DNA from: a virus
Reading direction: 5' to 3' (one strand)
Virus record (IMG/VR): IMGVR_UViG_3300046002_004036
Span: 34,084 to 98,083 of that record
DNA length: 64,000 nt
Shown: positions 27,601-34,956 of the stretch, piece by piece
How the letters are laid out: the number at the start of each line of letters is the position of its first letter
Numbering within the stretch: the first letter of the stretch is position 1
Made by a program: the position numbers and the translations under genes
Notes under the pieces: generated by a model
The model's input: the letters and a program-made list of their open reading frames with translations, nothing else
The model's database searches: none
What the model was told of the DNA's origin: nothing

Positions 27601-29767
27601 GAAATATTGGAATTTTTCCATTTGCAAAACCTGGAATATTTCCAGCAACTAGTCCTGCAACCATTCCTGGATATTTTTTTACACTTGCTGCTGGTATTAC
27701 TGCTTCACCATTTGAAACCATTGCTGGAATAGAATCTGAAGTACCATTTCCTGGACCAGTGATAATTCCACCATTTGCAAGTTTTCTTGGAATTCTCATC
27801 ATTCCAGGATTGATCGCTGCAAACCTTGCTCCTGCTGCTGCTGCTGATTGATATGCAGCAATAAGTTTATTTAATTCTGCAGTCTCAACTGTAAATTGTT
27901 GTGTGAGTCTTGCATGTGACTGATTAAGTGAATGTGCTGCGGCAGCTGCTTCTAGTTGCTCGGTTGTCATGTACTGTGTTTGTTCACCAAGATTTTTTGA
28001 TTGCCCTGTTAAATTTTGATAACCAGTACGAAGTGTTAAGAATAATTTCATTATATTTGCAACACCGTTTGCAAGTAAACCAAAAGTCATAAGTAGTATT
28101 GGTCCAAGACCACCAATAACAGTTACCATTACGGTAATTGCTTTTTTAGTTCCATCGGAAAGATCTGCAAATCTGCTTGCAATTTTTGAAACAAAGTCAA
28201 GAACAGGAGTTACTGCTTCTAGAAATGCTTGTCCTACTGGAATTATTGCAGCCTTAAGATCTTCAACAGATTTTTTAAATTTATTCATTGATGAATTGGC
28301 TGTAATGCCTAATTCTTTATTTGATAAAGATGCAAGTTCTTGTACCGATGATCCTGCTAAATCTAAAACTCTAGAAGCTTGTGTTCCATCTTTAGTTACG
28401 TTTTGAAATAATGTAGACAAACGAGCAAACTGAAATTTACCAAACATCTGTTCAATGGCTCTGGCCCTCTGTAAAGGTGCAAGAGTATCAAGTGCTTGAG
28501 CAAAACCAATTACAGTAGCTTTTAGATCGCCTTTGTTATTTTCTACAATACCATTAATATCAATGCCCAGTCCCTGAAACATTGCTCTTGCTTTTGTACT
28601 TGGATTAATTAATGATGCAAGGCCAGACTTAAGTGCGTTAGCTCCTTCTGATGCATTTACTCCGCCTTCTTTCATAGCAGTGAGGAAGAATGCTAAATCT
28701 TTTACATCTCCACCAAGTTGCTGAATAATTGGTGCAACTTTTGGAATTGCAATTGTTACGTCGTCAAGAGATAAAACAGTCTGGTTTTCTACTGCGTTAA
28801 GAAAATCAATGCTATTGGCAAGATTGGCACTTGAAGTTCCAAATGCATTTTGTAAAGAAATTGTAGTTTGAAGAGCCTGTTGATTATCAATTTGTCCAAG
28901 GACCGATAGTCTTGTTGCTTCTGTTGTCTGGCGTTGTAGATCTAGCCCTTTAAAGCCTGCTGCAGCCGCATCAGCGGCCAAACCAACAGTATCTGCAACT
29001 GCTATACCATATTTAGTAAACTCGCTTGCAAGGGCCTGTACGTCTGCTAGAGCTTGTTGTGTTTCTTCTTGTGGAGTAAATAAATCTCCATATACCTTTT
29101 TAAATTTAAGTGCTTGTGCTTCCATCTTCATAAAGGCTTGGGATGCAGCAGAGCCAACAGCCATAAGTGGCAGGGTAAAACCAACCATTAACTGACGTCC
29201 AGCCCACTGTGTATTTTTACCAAAGTTTAATAGATTAGTTGAACCTTGCTTCATTAGCTGATTAAACAGTGCTTGTTTCTGTGCAGCAATTTGAGTCTGT
29301 GTTGCAAAGTTACCCATATCTAACTGATTAGGAATAATAGCAATAGCTTTCATTACTCCAGAAGCATCTCTGCCCATCTTAATGTATTGGGTTTGAAGTT
29401 TCTTTACCCGATCTTCTGCTACCTTGCCAATTGTGTCATACTCTGATTTAAATAATCTACCAAATGTTTTTGTAGATGCTCCAGCATAACGGAAATATTC
29501 TCGCATTGAGAACTTGTTCTTTTCAAGAGAGCTAGTAAAAGACTCTGATGTTGTTTTTACATTGCGGAGTTCTGCAGAAAAAGATCCAATAGCATTTACG
29601 CTACTAAGAAAATTTCTCTGCAGATCCCTTTGTGCAAGTGCTGCTGCTGAACTTGATTTAGCTATTGAAGAGTGAAACTGAGATATCTGACGTTGTAGGT
29701 CCTTAAGTTGGCCCAATGCTTTGGACGTGTCAATATTTACGCCAATATTAGCATTTACATCAGCCAT
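24671..29767 (-). CDS. Tail tape measure protein
   Basis: A 1698-residue protein, the longest in the window. N-terminal helices (LGQLKDLQRQISQFHSSIAKSSSAAALAQRDLQ), then the conserved tape-measure core (TNLLNFGKNTQWAGRQLMVGFTLPLMAVGSAASQAFMKMEAQALKF and SLDDVTIAIPKVAPIIQQLGGDVKDLAFFLTAM), hydrophobic spans near residues 540-570, and two copies of a GPG-x-GTSDSIPA-x-x-S-NGE motif that recur in tape measures. It sets tail length and is ejected into the host. By the usual length rule the tail would be roughly 250 nm (estimate at 1.5 angstroms per residue). Confidence 0.93.
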   Translation of the reverse strand: MADVNANIGVNIDTSKALGQLKDLQRQISQFHSSIAKSSSAAALAQRDLQRNFLSSVNAIGSFSAELRNVKTTSESFTSSLEKNKFSMREYFRYAGASTKTFGRLFKSEYDTIGKVAEDRVKKLQTQYIKMGRDASGVMKAIAIIPNQLDMGNFATQTQIAAQKQALFNQLMKQGSTNLLNFGKNTQWAGRQLMVGFTLPLMAVGSAASQAFMKMEAQALKFKKVYGDLFTPQEETQQALADVQALASEFTKYGIAVADTVGLAADAAAAGFKGLDLQRQTTEATRLSVLGQIDNQQALQTTISLQNAFGTSSANLANSIDFLNAVENQTVLSLDDVTIAIPKVAPIIQQLGGDVKDLAFFLTAMKEGGVNASEGANALKSGLASLINPSTKARAMFQGLGIDINGIVENNKGDLKATVIGFAQALDTLAPLQRARAIEQMFGKFQFARLSTLFQNVTKDGTQASRVLDLAGSSVQELASLSNKELGITANSSMNKFKKSVEDLKAAIIPVGQAFLEAVTPVLDFVSKIASRFADLSDGTKKAITVMVTVIGGLGPILLMTFGLLANGVANIMKLFLTLRTGYQNLTGQSKNLGEQTQYMTTEQLEAAAAAHSLNQSHARLTQQFTVETAELNKLIAAYQSAAAAGARFAAINPGMMRIPRKLANGGIITGPGNGTSDSIPAMVSNGEAVIPAASVKKYPGMVAGLVAGNIPGFANGKIPIFPEFAMRLQNKTENMKQKAGATDVPSVLSNLIARIGESRGIAPTQSNIRVGKFDPIAKEYENLTKSFVDKLNLDLDTTYKDIKDSNERFASAWTNAGQTVEKEVNQIASEAERGVVRKTFGLDPDVYGTIPTEARKPGETNPSRGRRGAFQTKLFGTRSYTAIRPGVKTLYERMTGNSAADLQMGHVFKPQMTDIASLQANPMASGSVSKAAQVMNGQAAEISNGAIKSAAKAAGTASPSKKTIPIGEDIARGLEVGMKKRKKNVKTQAEQLSSTAVNGTRTGARRATRGQGPAPIGPIIPAGTQELSVIPRPQAQNTSVAGRMRGGMGRVGGLGGGLGLLGANMALGSMPDFAGKGVIQSTMTGANMGMLFGPWGTAAGAAIGLVSSALVTLISKEKEHDATVKATFTASTEVIKMFGDTALDTSLKITSITDSSKTLKDSLGFLSPEIQNMVASIKALPEDDPISKFIKNISSNKSDLQSVTGSIRSQVTSAIATGGLDPKNAQQYVQVLLAAANRTKDFGAVWQSVSKDVVDAQTATTKSLNKLDTLIQKNGDSFLYNVNVAGEFAKSYKELTAVQKAFADQLLNIFSITSNGSLTFDQMKQRIDGVNASSLNAKIGVIALSTAINNSGNKDAIDRLNQIKEVYKSAGLAAKLSAGQIMLANAVMQTTPIERDEKGNIRIPAVRSFAEKNNLMRKTSLAKQIEAYAKSKDFKELYDQTQKTLAEMFGGIEDGGSAGGTNTDVLSKQAKLTIARLQQELVQKKKIRDASKESADEVKREYEYQQKLMQLQQEAVQAKISGNYIGAAIIDQQKSFQRAEFNKETASIALDKKITDLENRISELTAGARVTNAETALNKAKAKGNYMGGLIKGPGTGTSDSIAARFASGGLPQLRVSNGEYIVKADSVKNYGVGFMDAINNQKVGTSNSSTSMGGAVYNIDMTINGGSSNPSEIANQVIRKLKLETSKNNKSNAVMM

Positions 29768-29789
29768 GCATCACCTCTTTTAAGTTTTA

Positions 29790-30110
29790 TTATTCAAATG
29801 CAAGAGTGTTTGCTACAGATCCAAGTTCAATTCCTGATGCTGCTTCAACAATCTTATAGACCGTAGGAAGATCAAGAATTTCTTCAAGTGCTTCCAAGTC
29901 TTTTGCCAATTCTGGCTTGTACTGCTGCATAGCAATTTGAACACACTCAACAAGAAGAGTCATTGACTTTTCATTGTTATCCGCCACCGCTGCTACTCCT
30001 TCAAACTTCTTCATGAACGGGCGAAGCAAAGAAATTTTAAGAGGTCTAACCTCAATCTTTGTCCCATCAATGAGAGTAAGTTCGTTCCCCTCGTGTACTT
30101 TTGTTGCCAT
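29790..30110 (-). CDS. Tail assembly chaperone, short paralogue
   Basis: A 106-residue protein (ELTLIDGTKIEVRPLKISLLRPFMKKFEGV...YKIVEAASGIELGS) that closely follows the first half of the upstream 234-residue protein (IKLIDGREIEAMPLKIKYLREFMDAFQLV...YEVLDIAGGIKI). In siphophages a short chaperone (gpG) and a frameshifted long form (gpGT) are needed before the tape measure. Here the short form is a separate gene directly before the tape measure with its own promoter and ribosome site. No overlapping extension frame is present. Confidence 0.8.
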   Translation of the reverse strand: MATKVHEGNELTLIDGTKIEVRPLKISLLRPFMKKFEGVAAVADNNEKSMTLLVECVQIAMQQYKPELAKDLEALEEILDLPTVYKIVEAASGIELGSVANTLAFE

Positions 30111-30136
30111 TCGTTCCTCCTATGTAGGCTTAGTCA

Positions 30137-30145
30137 ATTATAGCA
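30137..30145 (-). promoter_or_regulatory. Extended -10 promoter TGCTATAAT
   Basis: Minus-strand TATGC-TATAAT, 26 bases before the short chaperone ATG, with a strong AGGAGGA ribosome site. Provides a separate dose of the short chaperone and tape measure. Confidence 0.65.
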
Positions 30146-30842
30146 TAACGGAGGGGTCTCTAGCGTCTTCATAATCAAGACCCATGTTAATTCCAAAACC
30201 TGCAGATGATGCTTTAGGTCCTTGAAAAGATAGAATATCATTTGAATCATTTGTTTGACCTTGGCTAAATACTCTAGCCTTCATGTCTTCCCATTGCTTT
30301 TGTCCTTTATCTTGTTCTCCTTCAAGGTCAACTCCTTGAATGGCTGCCAAGAATTTCTTTTCCTCATAATCTAATTCTCTTTTGCTTTCTATGGTTGCCA
30401 GTAGTTCGGGCATAGAAAGAGATATTTCTAGTTCACGATAGTCTTTCCATATGCCCAATAAAAAAACTTCGGACTCTAATTTAGCAAGATCAAATGTATC
30501 CCAAGTTACTCCATTTTCTACTGCTTGATCTTTTACTGCTTCTTCTGATTTATTGTTTATTTTTATACCGCCTGCAATATCTAAAACCTCATATATGTTT
30601 GGAAGGTCAAGGTTGTCCTCAAGGTCTTCAGTACTTCTAGATATAGAAGGATAATATTGTTTCATGGCTATTCTTGCACATTCTGCTAATAAGCCAATTG
30701 CTTCATCATCATTTTTAGCAGTACGAACTAACTGAAAAGCATCCATAAACTCACGAAGGTATTTTATCTTTAAAGGCATTGCCTCAATTTCTCTACCATC
30801 AATGAGTTTAATTATTTTGTTATTATATATTTTTGTAGCCAT
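30138..30842 (-). CDS. Tail assembly chaperone, long paralogue
   Basis: A 234-residue protein. Residues 1-100 are the chaperone domain shared with the short gene downstream; residues 105-234 (TWDTFDLAKLESEVFLLGIWKDYRELEISLSMPELLATIESKRELDYEEKKFLAAI) are the type of extension normally reached by programmed frameshift, here fused in the same frame. The start at 30840-30842 (MATKIYN) is used because the -10 box ends only 8 bases upstream, making the mRNA leaderless, and because it aligns with MATKVHE of the paralogue. Confidence 0.78.
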   Translation of the reverse strand: MATKIYNNKIIKLIDGREIEAMPLKIKYLREFMDAFQLVRTAKNDDEAIGLLAECARIAMKQYYPSISRSTEDLEDNLDLPNIYEVLDIAGGIKINNKSEEAVKDQAVENGVTWDTFDLAKLESEVFLLGIWKDYRELEISLSMPELLATIESKRELDYEEKKFLAAIQGVDLEGEQDKGQKQWEDMKARVFSQGQTNDSNDILSFQGPKASSAGFGINMGLDYEDARDPSVML

Positions 30843-30850
30843 AGAATTCA

Positions 30851-30859
30851 ATTTTATCA
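30851..30859 (-). promoter_or_regulatory. Extended -10 promoter TGATAAAAT, leaderless start
   Basis: Minus-strand TGA-TAAAAT with only 8 bases to the ATG at 30842, so the message should begin at or near the start codon. Confidence 0.55.
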
Positions 30860-30871
30860 TATAGAAACAAC

Positions 30872-30895
30872 AAAACCCACTATTTTCATAGTGGG
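30872..30895 (-). terminator. Rho-independent terminator after the tail tube gene
   Basis: Perfect 8-bp stem CCCACTAT/ATAGTGGG (30876-30883 with 30888-30895), 4-base loop. On the minus strand it is followed by a TTTTG run. It ends the highly expressed tail-tube message before the chaperone gene. Confidence 0.85.
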
Positions 30896-30919
30896 CTAAG
30901 TCGTATAATTTATGTTAAA

Positions 30920-31561
30920 TTATGATGCTGGTGTCCAGGTACGATCTACGATCTTACCATATGAACCAGAAACATCTTCTGGAAGTAGACGGAATGAAAC
31001 TTCAAACATTGAAGCCTCATCACGCTTTGCAGATACTGTAACATTTTCAATTGAAAGTGCACGGTATGCAACATAGACTCGCTCTACATAAGCAGAGTTA
31101 TCGCAATCGCCTGTGCCAGGACCAACAGCAACAATTCCACGCTCTACTGGACATTCGCCAATAGTGCCTGCAGAAAGGTTGAGAGTACGGCCAGCTGATT
31201 GTGACTTTGTGCCTGAAAGATTTGAGTCTGAGTATGCCAAAGACAATAGAAGATTTTCTAGTGTAGCTTCAGCAAAAGCAGTAGCTAGATTAACTTGCAT
31301 TCCCTGCTTGTAAAGTTTTGCAACGTCAAGAACCTGATCTACTGCAACCTCACCAAAATCTGGTTGGAATTGTAGCTCAAGACCATTCATTGTGTATCCG
31401 ACATTTGTGTAATCTGCATCATCTGAGAGGGTAGTCTTATATGATTCTGATCCTACAAGTGGGGTATCTGTAAATACGTCTGCGTCAAGTGTTGTATCTG
31501 CTATAAAAAGAGCAGCTGCACCAACGATAATGTTGGTAGATGTACCACGACTATATGCCAT
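30920..31561 (-). CDS. Major tail (tube) protein
   Basis: A 213-residue protein (GTSTNIIVGAAALFIADTTLDADVFTDTPLVG...MNGLELQFQPDFGEVAVDQVLDVAKLYKQG). Long beta strands, the final strand EVSFRLLPEDVSGSYG and its position upstream of the chaperones match siphophage tube proteins, which stack as hexamers. It has a long leader with an AGAGGTG ribosome site, an extended -10 promoter and a strong terminator, consistent with high expression. Confidence 0.85.
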   Translation of the reverse strand: MAYSRGTSTNIIVGAAALFIADTTLDADVFTDTPLVGSESYKTTLSDDADYTNVGYTMNGLELQFQPDFGEVAVDQVLDVAKLYKQGMQVNLATAFAEATLENLLLSLAYSDSNLSGTKSQSAGRTLNLSAGTIGECPVERGIVAVGPGTGDCDNSAYVERVYVAYRALSIENVTVSAKRDEASMFEVSFRLLPEDVSGSYGKIVDRTWTPAS

Positions 31562-31624
31562 ATTTTCACCTCTTTTTTCTAAATAGGTTTATTAAGTTGT
31601 TTGGCGCTTGTTTCCTCAAAATTA

Positions 31625-31633
31625 ATTATAACA
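31625..31633 (-). promoter_or_regulatory. Extended -10 promoter TGTTATAAT for tail tube gene
   Basis: Minus-strand TGT-TATAAT, 63 bases before the tail tube ATG, giving a relatively long leader. Confidence 0.65.
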
Positions 31634-31639
31634 GCATTT

Positions 31640-32173
31640 TTAAGTATATAGGGAATCTTTTGTATGATAATCATACTCAATAATTAGTTTACCCCGCCAG
31701 TTAAACTTGACAGATCCTAGCTCAACTAGGTCCCTAGTCTCATCTACTTGGAAAACCTTAAAACGATGAAAAAATACATTTATAGGAGGTATTTTATCGG
31801 GATTTTGAATAAGCCATAGATTAACATCTTCTGCGGCTGCATCTTCTCTATCTAGGGCTTCTGCAATTATTCTTGCTATATTGAATCCCTGAGCATCATC
31901 CGAAGAGTGAATGGTATAAACCAATTGCTCTCTTTTATGTCTATACATTGTGTCTTGTCTATATCTAGCTAATCTATCATATGCTATTAAAAATGCATCT
32001 CCAGTTACAGTGATTTCTCCAAATAGGTCATCTAGGTTGGTGGACTGTACTGGAACTATTGGATCTATTCCCTCAATACCCGTAACTATTCCAAAATCTT
32101 TTAACTGAGCAATAATATATTTATTGATAAAAAGAGGTGGAAACCCTGTTTCAGTGGCTGCGTTAAAAGTCAT
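31640..32173 (-). CDS. Tail terminator/completion-like protein
   Basis: A 177-residue protein directly upstream of the tail tube gene (LFINKYIIAQLKDFGIVTGIEGIDPIVPVQSTNLDDLF...VKFNWRGKLIIEYDYHTKD). Size, place and the small alpha/beta composition fit the tail terminator family that caps the tube. Assigned by gene order, no signature seen. Confidence 0.55.
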   Translation of the reverse strand: MTFNAATETGFPPLFINKYIIAQLKDFGIVTGIEGIDPIVPVQSTNLDDLFGEITVTGDAFLIAYDRLARYRQDTMYRHKREQLVYTIHSSDDAQGFNIARIIAEALDREDAAAEDVNLWLIQNPDKIPPINVFFHRFKVFQVDETRDLVELGSVKFNWRGKLIIEYDYHTKDSLYT

Positions 32174-32177
32174 GGTT

Positions 32178-32855
32178 CTATTCTACTCCCATATGTGCAT
32201 TTGCTATCCATTTAAATCCAGTGTTAACTCCAACAGCCTTACCAGACTTTGATCCTTTTTTAATGTTTTGTTTATAAAGAATTGGATTATTTATGTAAGA
32301 CTTTAATCCCGATGATGCTAAAAATGATTGTCTAAAATAAACGTTAAAAAATTCATCAACGGCACGTTCAAAGGATCCTGAAACGTAGTCTCCTCCAGGA
32401 TTGTCAATAGTAATATCATTGCTTGTAAAAACGGTTTCTCCGTTAGATTCAAATACTAAAACTTTTGATTTCTTGGGAGATATTTTTACTGGTATACCAT
32501 CTTCCATTATTTTTGCTTTATTATAAAAAGGTGTTGATGATCCCTGAGACAAGGAACTTGACTGTTTAAATGTTGACATAAAGGATAATCCTAAATTGCT
32601 TACAGTATAATCAAAGTCAAAAAGTCTAGCATTAGGACTTCCAGTTTTATACCATTCATAAATATGATGAAGTGCTTTTGGGTTTGATCTTGCTTCAGCA
32701 TCAACGTATTGTTTTAATACTAAAATTGTGCTTTTACCAAGATTTTTTAAAAAAACACTTTTGCCCTTTTGAGCACCATCTAAAAACCCAATAGAATAAT
32801 TTGCTATATTTAAAATAGATTTTTCAAATTCTTTAGCATTAAGAGAAACTCTCAT
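32178..32855 (-). CDS. Head-tail joining protein (HK97 gp10-like position)
   Basis: A 225-residue, basic, partly helical protein (FEKSILNIANYSIGFLDGAQKGKSVFLKNLGKSTILVLKQYVDAEARSN). The N-terminal helix and its location between head-closure and tail-terminator genes match minor neck proteins of the gp10 type. Function inferred from position. Confidence 0.5.
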   Translation of the reverse strand: MRVSLNAKEFEKSILNIANYSIGFLDGAQKGKSVFLKNLGKSTILVLKQYVDAEARSNPKALHHIYEWYKTGSPNARLFDFDYTVSNLGLSFMSTFKQSSSLSQGSSTPFYNKAKIMEDGIPVKISPKKSKVLVFESNGETVFTSNDITIDNPGGDYVSGSFERAVDEFFNVYFRQSFLASSGLKSYINNPILYKQNIKKGSKSGKAVGVNTGFKWIANAHMGVE

Positions 32856-33304
32856 TAGTCACCAACTGTCTGATTTTCTGATCTACGCCACATCATGTAA
32901 TAGTATTCAATGCTTTGTAAGCCACCAATAAAAGGTTCTATTGTGGCGAGTTCATAGATTGTTCCTCTGCCATTTCTTGGTCCCGCAGTTTCTCTATATA
33001 CAAGGTTATCTTGTGGAAGCCTTATATTTGTTATTAATACGTTTGTTATAGCATTATTATCATTTTTAGAAGAAGTTCTAATATCAGTTTTAGATCTTGC
33101 TACTAATTTTCCATCCGTCTGAAGAAATATTGCAGGACTCATTTCTTCCTGAGTTCTTTTTGTAATTGGCTGGGCATTGCATGTAATTGTTTTATCAAAT
33201 ACCCAATCTTTTATTGCCTTGCCATATTCATTTTGTTTAATTATTGCATAATAAACATCAGCAAGCATTGGGTACATAAAGTCTGGTTTATCACAATTCA
33301 TCAC
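32855..33304 (-). CDS. Head closure-like protein
   Basis: A 149-residue protein (YPMLADVYYAIIKQNEYGKAIKDWVFDKTITCNAQPITKRTQEEMSP...GGLQSIEYYYMMWRRS). Short beta-barrel-like pattern and position between the adaptor and the gp10-like gene suggest the stopper of the head-tail connector. Overlaps the upstream gene by four bases. Confidence 0.5.
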   Translation of the reverse strand: MMNCDKPDFMYPMLADVYYAIIKQNEYGKAIKDWVFDKTITCNAQPITKRTQEEMSPAIFLQTDGKLVARSKTDIRTSSKNDNNAITNVLITNIRLPQDNLVYRETAGPRNGRGTIYELATIEPFIGGLQSIEYYYMMWRRSENQTVGD

Positions 33305-34278
33305 AGCATCCCAGGTGTACGCAAATTTGTAATGTATTTATCAAGAATAATATCAACTAGAATGTTTCCAGTTCCAAAGAACTTAGATGAGTCATATTTT
33401 AGTTTAAATTGATCTGTTTCATATTCACTAACATAAGATTTGTAGTGATCCATTCTTCCGCACTTAAGGTCATCAATCATCATTCCTACTGCATCACGTA
33501 CATCATTTGGAATAACTTTATACCCTGAATCATAATCAATTATATAATCAAAACCTTCTGGAAATGAAACTGCTGTATTTTTTGTGTTTGTCCACATGTT
33601 GTCATAATTTTCATATGGTGCATATGTATAAAATGAGTCTGACCCTGCATCTCTATACTTAAGTGGTTTTCTTTCTGCACGATCTTTTGATTCATAGTAA
33701 GATGAGTCTGTAGGAATTTTAACAATTGCAGTTCTATCTTTTGTAACTGCATAATCAAATCCATTTAGAGCTGGTCCATCTACTGTATCTGTAATGTCAT
33801 ACACAAGTTGCCCATTTTCATAAACTTGATTAATCTTATAAATTGTTCCCCAAACAGGGATATAATCAGTTCCTTGACCAACAACCTCAAGAATTTTCTT
33901 TTCAAATGTAAAGCCTCGGTTAATTAATGAATCAACAATTGCTCTAGCAATACGTTCATTATATGTTGCTTCTGCAATTTCTGTTGCAGTTGTGCCTAGT
34001 GTATTTGGATCAACATATGGTCTAATAATACTAAGAATGTCTTGAACAAGAATATCTTCTTCGGAATCTTCAAATATTTGTACCGAGTAATCGTGATCAT
34101 AAGTAATAAAATCACCCGTCAAAGTAAAAGTAATCTGAGAGTTTGCATCAGATGTGATTGTTTCAGATACCTCAATTGTTTTAGGGGCATTTTCAATAGT
34201 AAACAGGTAGTCTGTATCTGGTAAAGGAACGTCATACTTAATCTCAATAGGGTATGGTGGGAGTCTTAGAATTATCAT
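33301..34278 (-). CDS. Head-tail connector/adaptor-like protein
   Basis: A 325-residue protein with no recognised signature. It is placed after the capsid gene and before head closure. It contains beta strands (VSETITSDANSQITFTLTGDFITYDHDYSVQIFED) and a C-terminal helix pair (VRDAVGMMIDDLKCGRMDHYKSYVSEYETDQFKL) that could be the adaptor helices that bind the portal. The first half may be an added domain, since classical adaptors are about 100-150 residues. Confidence 0.5.
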   Translation of the reverse strand: MIILRLPPYPIEIKYDVPLPDTDYLFTIENAPKTIEVSETITSDANSQITFTLTGDFITYDHDYSVQIFEDSEEDILVQDILSIIRPYVDPNTLGTTATEIAEATYNERIARAIVDSLINRGFTFEKKILEVVGQGTDYIPVWGTIYKINQVYENGQLVYDITDTVDGPALNGFDYAVTKDRTAIVKIPTDSSYYESKDRAERKPLKYRDAGSDSFYTYAPYENYDNMWTNTKNTAVSFPEGFDYIIDYDSGYKVIPNDVRDAVGMMIDDLKCGRMDHYKSYVSEYETDQFKLKYDSSKFFGTGNILVDIILDKYITNLRTPGML

Positions 34279-34280
34279 AA

Positions 34281-34622
34281 TTATTTACCGTAGTACTTTG
34301 CCACTTCTTGAGGTGTCGCTGTGCGAACCTTGTTGTGGGTAAGCCACTTTTCGGAAACCTCCTTGGTTACAATGTTATAGCCTTTTATGATTTCTCCAAC
34401 ACCATTCCAGAAAATATTACGTTCTGAAAAGAGTGCTACTTTTTCATTAATTAGCTTTTCTGCTTTTGGGTTTACTGTTGACTCTTGTTTTGGAGTCCAA
34501 CTAGAAATTACTTCAAGCATGTGAACTTTTGTTGTTACCCCAAACAAATCAATGTTATTTTTCTTTGCATAAGACTTTATTTCCATAACAGTCTTTTTAG
34601 ATAAATCTTCAATAATAGACAT
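34281..34622 (-). CDS. Small head-region protein with SAP-like helices
   Basis: A 113-residue protein. The N terminus (MEIKSYAKKNNIDLFGVTTKVHMLEVISSW) resembles a SAP/Rho-N helix-extended loop-helix, a nucleic-acid-binding unit, followed by a helical C-terminal part (VSEKWLTHNKVRTATPQEVAKYYGK). Between capsid and adaptor genes. May be a head-associated DNA-binding or connector protein; not proven. Confidence 0.5.
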   Translation of the reverse strand: MSIIEDLSKKTVMEIKSYAKKNNIDLFGVTTKVHMLEVISSWTPKQESTVNPKAEKLINEKVALFSERNIFWNGVGEIIKGYNIVTKEVSEKWLTHNKVRTATPQEVAKYYGK

Positions 34623-34638
34623 TAATTCCTCCTATGTT

Positions 34639-34647
34639 ATTATACCA
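34639..34647 (-). promoter_or_regulatory. Extended -10 promoter TGGTATAAT
   Basis: Minus-strand TGG-TATAAT, 16 bases before the ATG at 34622, with an AGGAGGA ribosome site directly behind it. Confidence 0.65.
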
Positions 34648-34650
34648 GAA

Positions 34651-34887
34651 TTAGCGTCGTCTTCCTCTACCAAAATTATTTTGCATTGGTAAACGAATTC
34701 CATTTGGTGTTCCCGATGGATTTACAGCATTAGGTCCCGATGTTTCTCCAAGAGTTGCTCCTGAAGCTCCAAGTGTATTAACTTGTAGACCACTAGATCC
34801 CATAATAATAACACCTGGATTTCCTAATGTAACAATTGCTCCTTCGCCATTGTGACTATGATCAATTGGTTCACCTGGATAAGACAT
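34651..34887 (-). CDS. Capsid N-terminal-domain paralogue, possible decoration protein, 78 aa
   Basis: A Gly-rich 78-residue protein (YPGEPIDHSHNGEGAIVTLGNPGVIIMGSSGL...GPNAVNPSGTPNGIRLP) ending in FGRGRRR. The same order of motifs (YPG, SHGHDGSGA, IVSGREG, GANAVNPVGTPGGILLP) forms the first 70 residues of the capsid protein, whose coding region lies just upstream. Most likely a duplicated capsid N-terminal arm now encoded alone, as a decoration or scaffold-like piece. Basic tail suggests nucleic-acid contact. Confidence 0.65.
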   Translation of the reverse strand: MSYPGEPIDHSHNGEGAIVTLGNPGVIIMGSSGLQVNTLGASGATLGETSGPNAVNPSGTPNGIRLPMQNNFGRGRRR

Positions 34888-34912
34888 TTTATTCTCCCTA
34901 TAAATGACTGAA

Positions 34913-34936
34913 GGGAACGGCTTTTACACCGTTCCC
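34913..34936 (-). terminator. Hairpin downstream of capsid gene
   Basis: Perfect 8-bp stem GGGAACGG/CCGTTCCC around an 8-base loop, 20 bases after the capsid stop codon. Minus-strand sequence after it is only weakly T-rich, so it may be a partial terminator or mRNA-stabilising hairpin that favours capsid message. Confidence 0.6.
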
Positions 34937-34956
34937 CAAGTCAATCGTTTTAGCGA

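Noticed and set aside
26556-27851. Long plus-strand open frames opposite the tape measure gene (up to 164 codons)
   Set aside because: They are mirror images of a gene with long helical low-complexity sequence; Pro/Ala/Phe-rich products, no ribosome sites, no promoter.
29790-30142. Programmed frameshift between the chaperone genes
   Set aside because: No overlapping extension frame follows the short gene (tape measure begins 23 bases later) and the long gene already contains the extension in frame.
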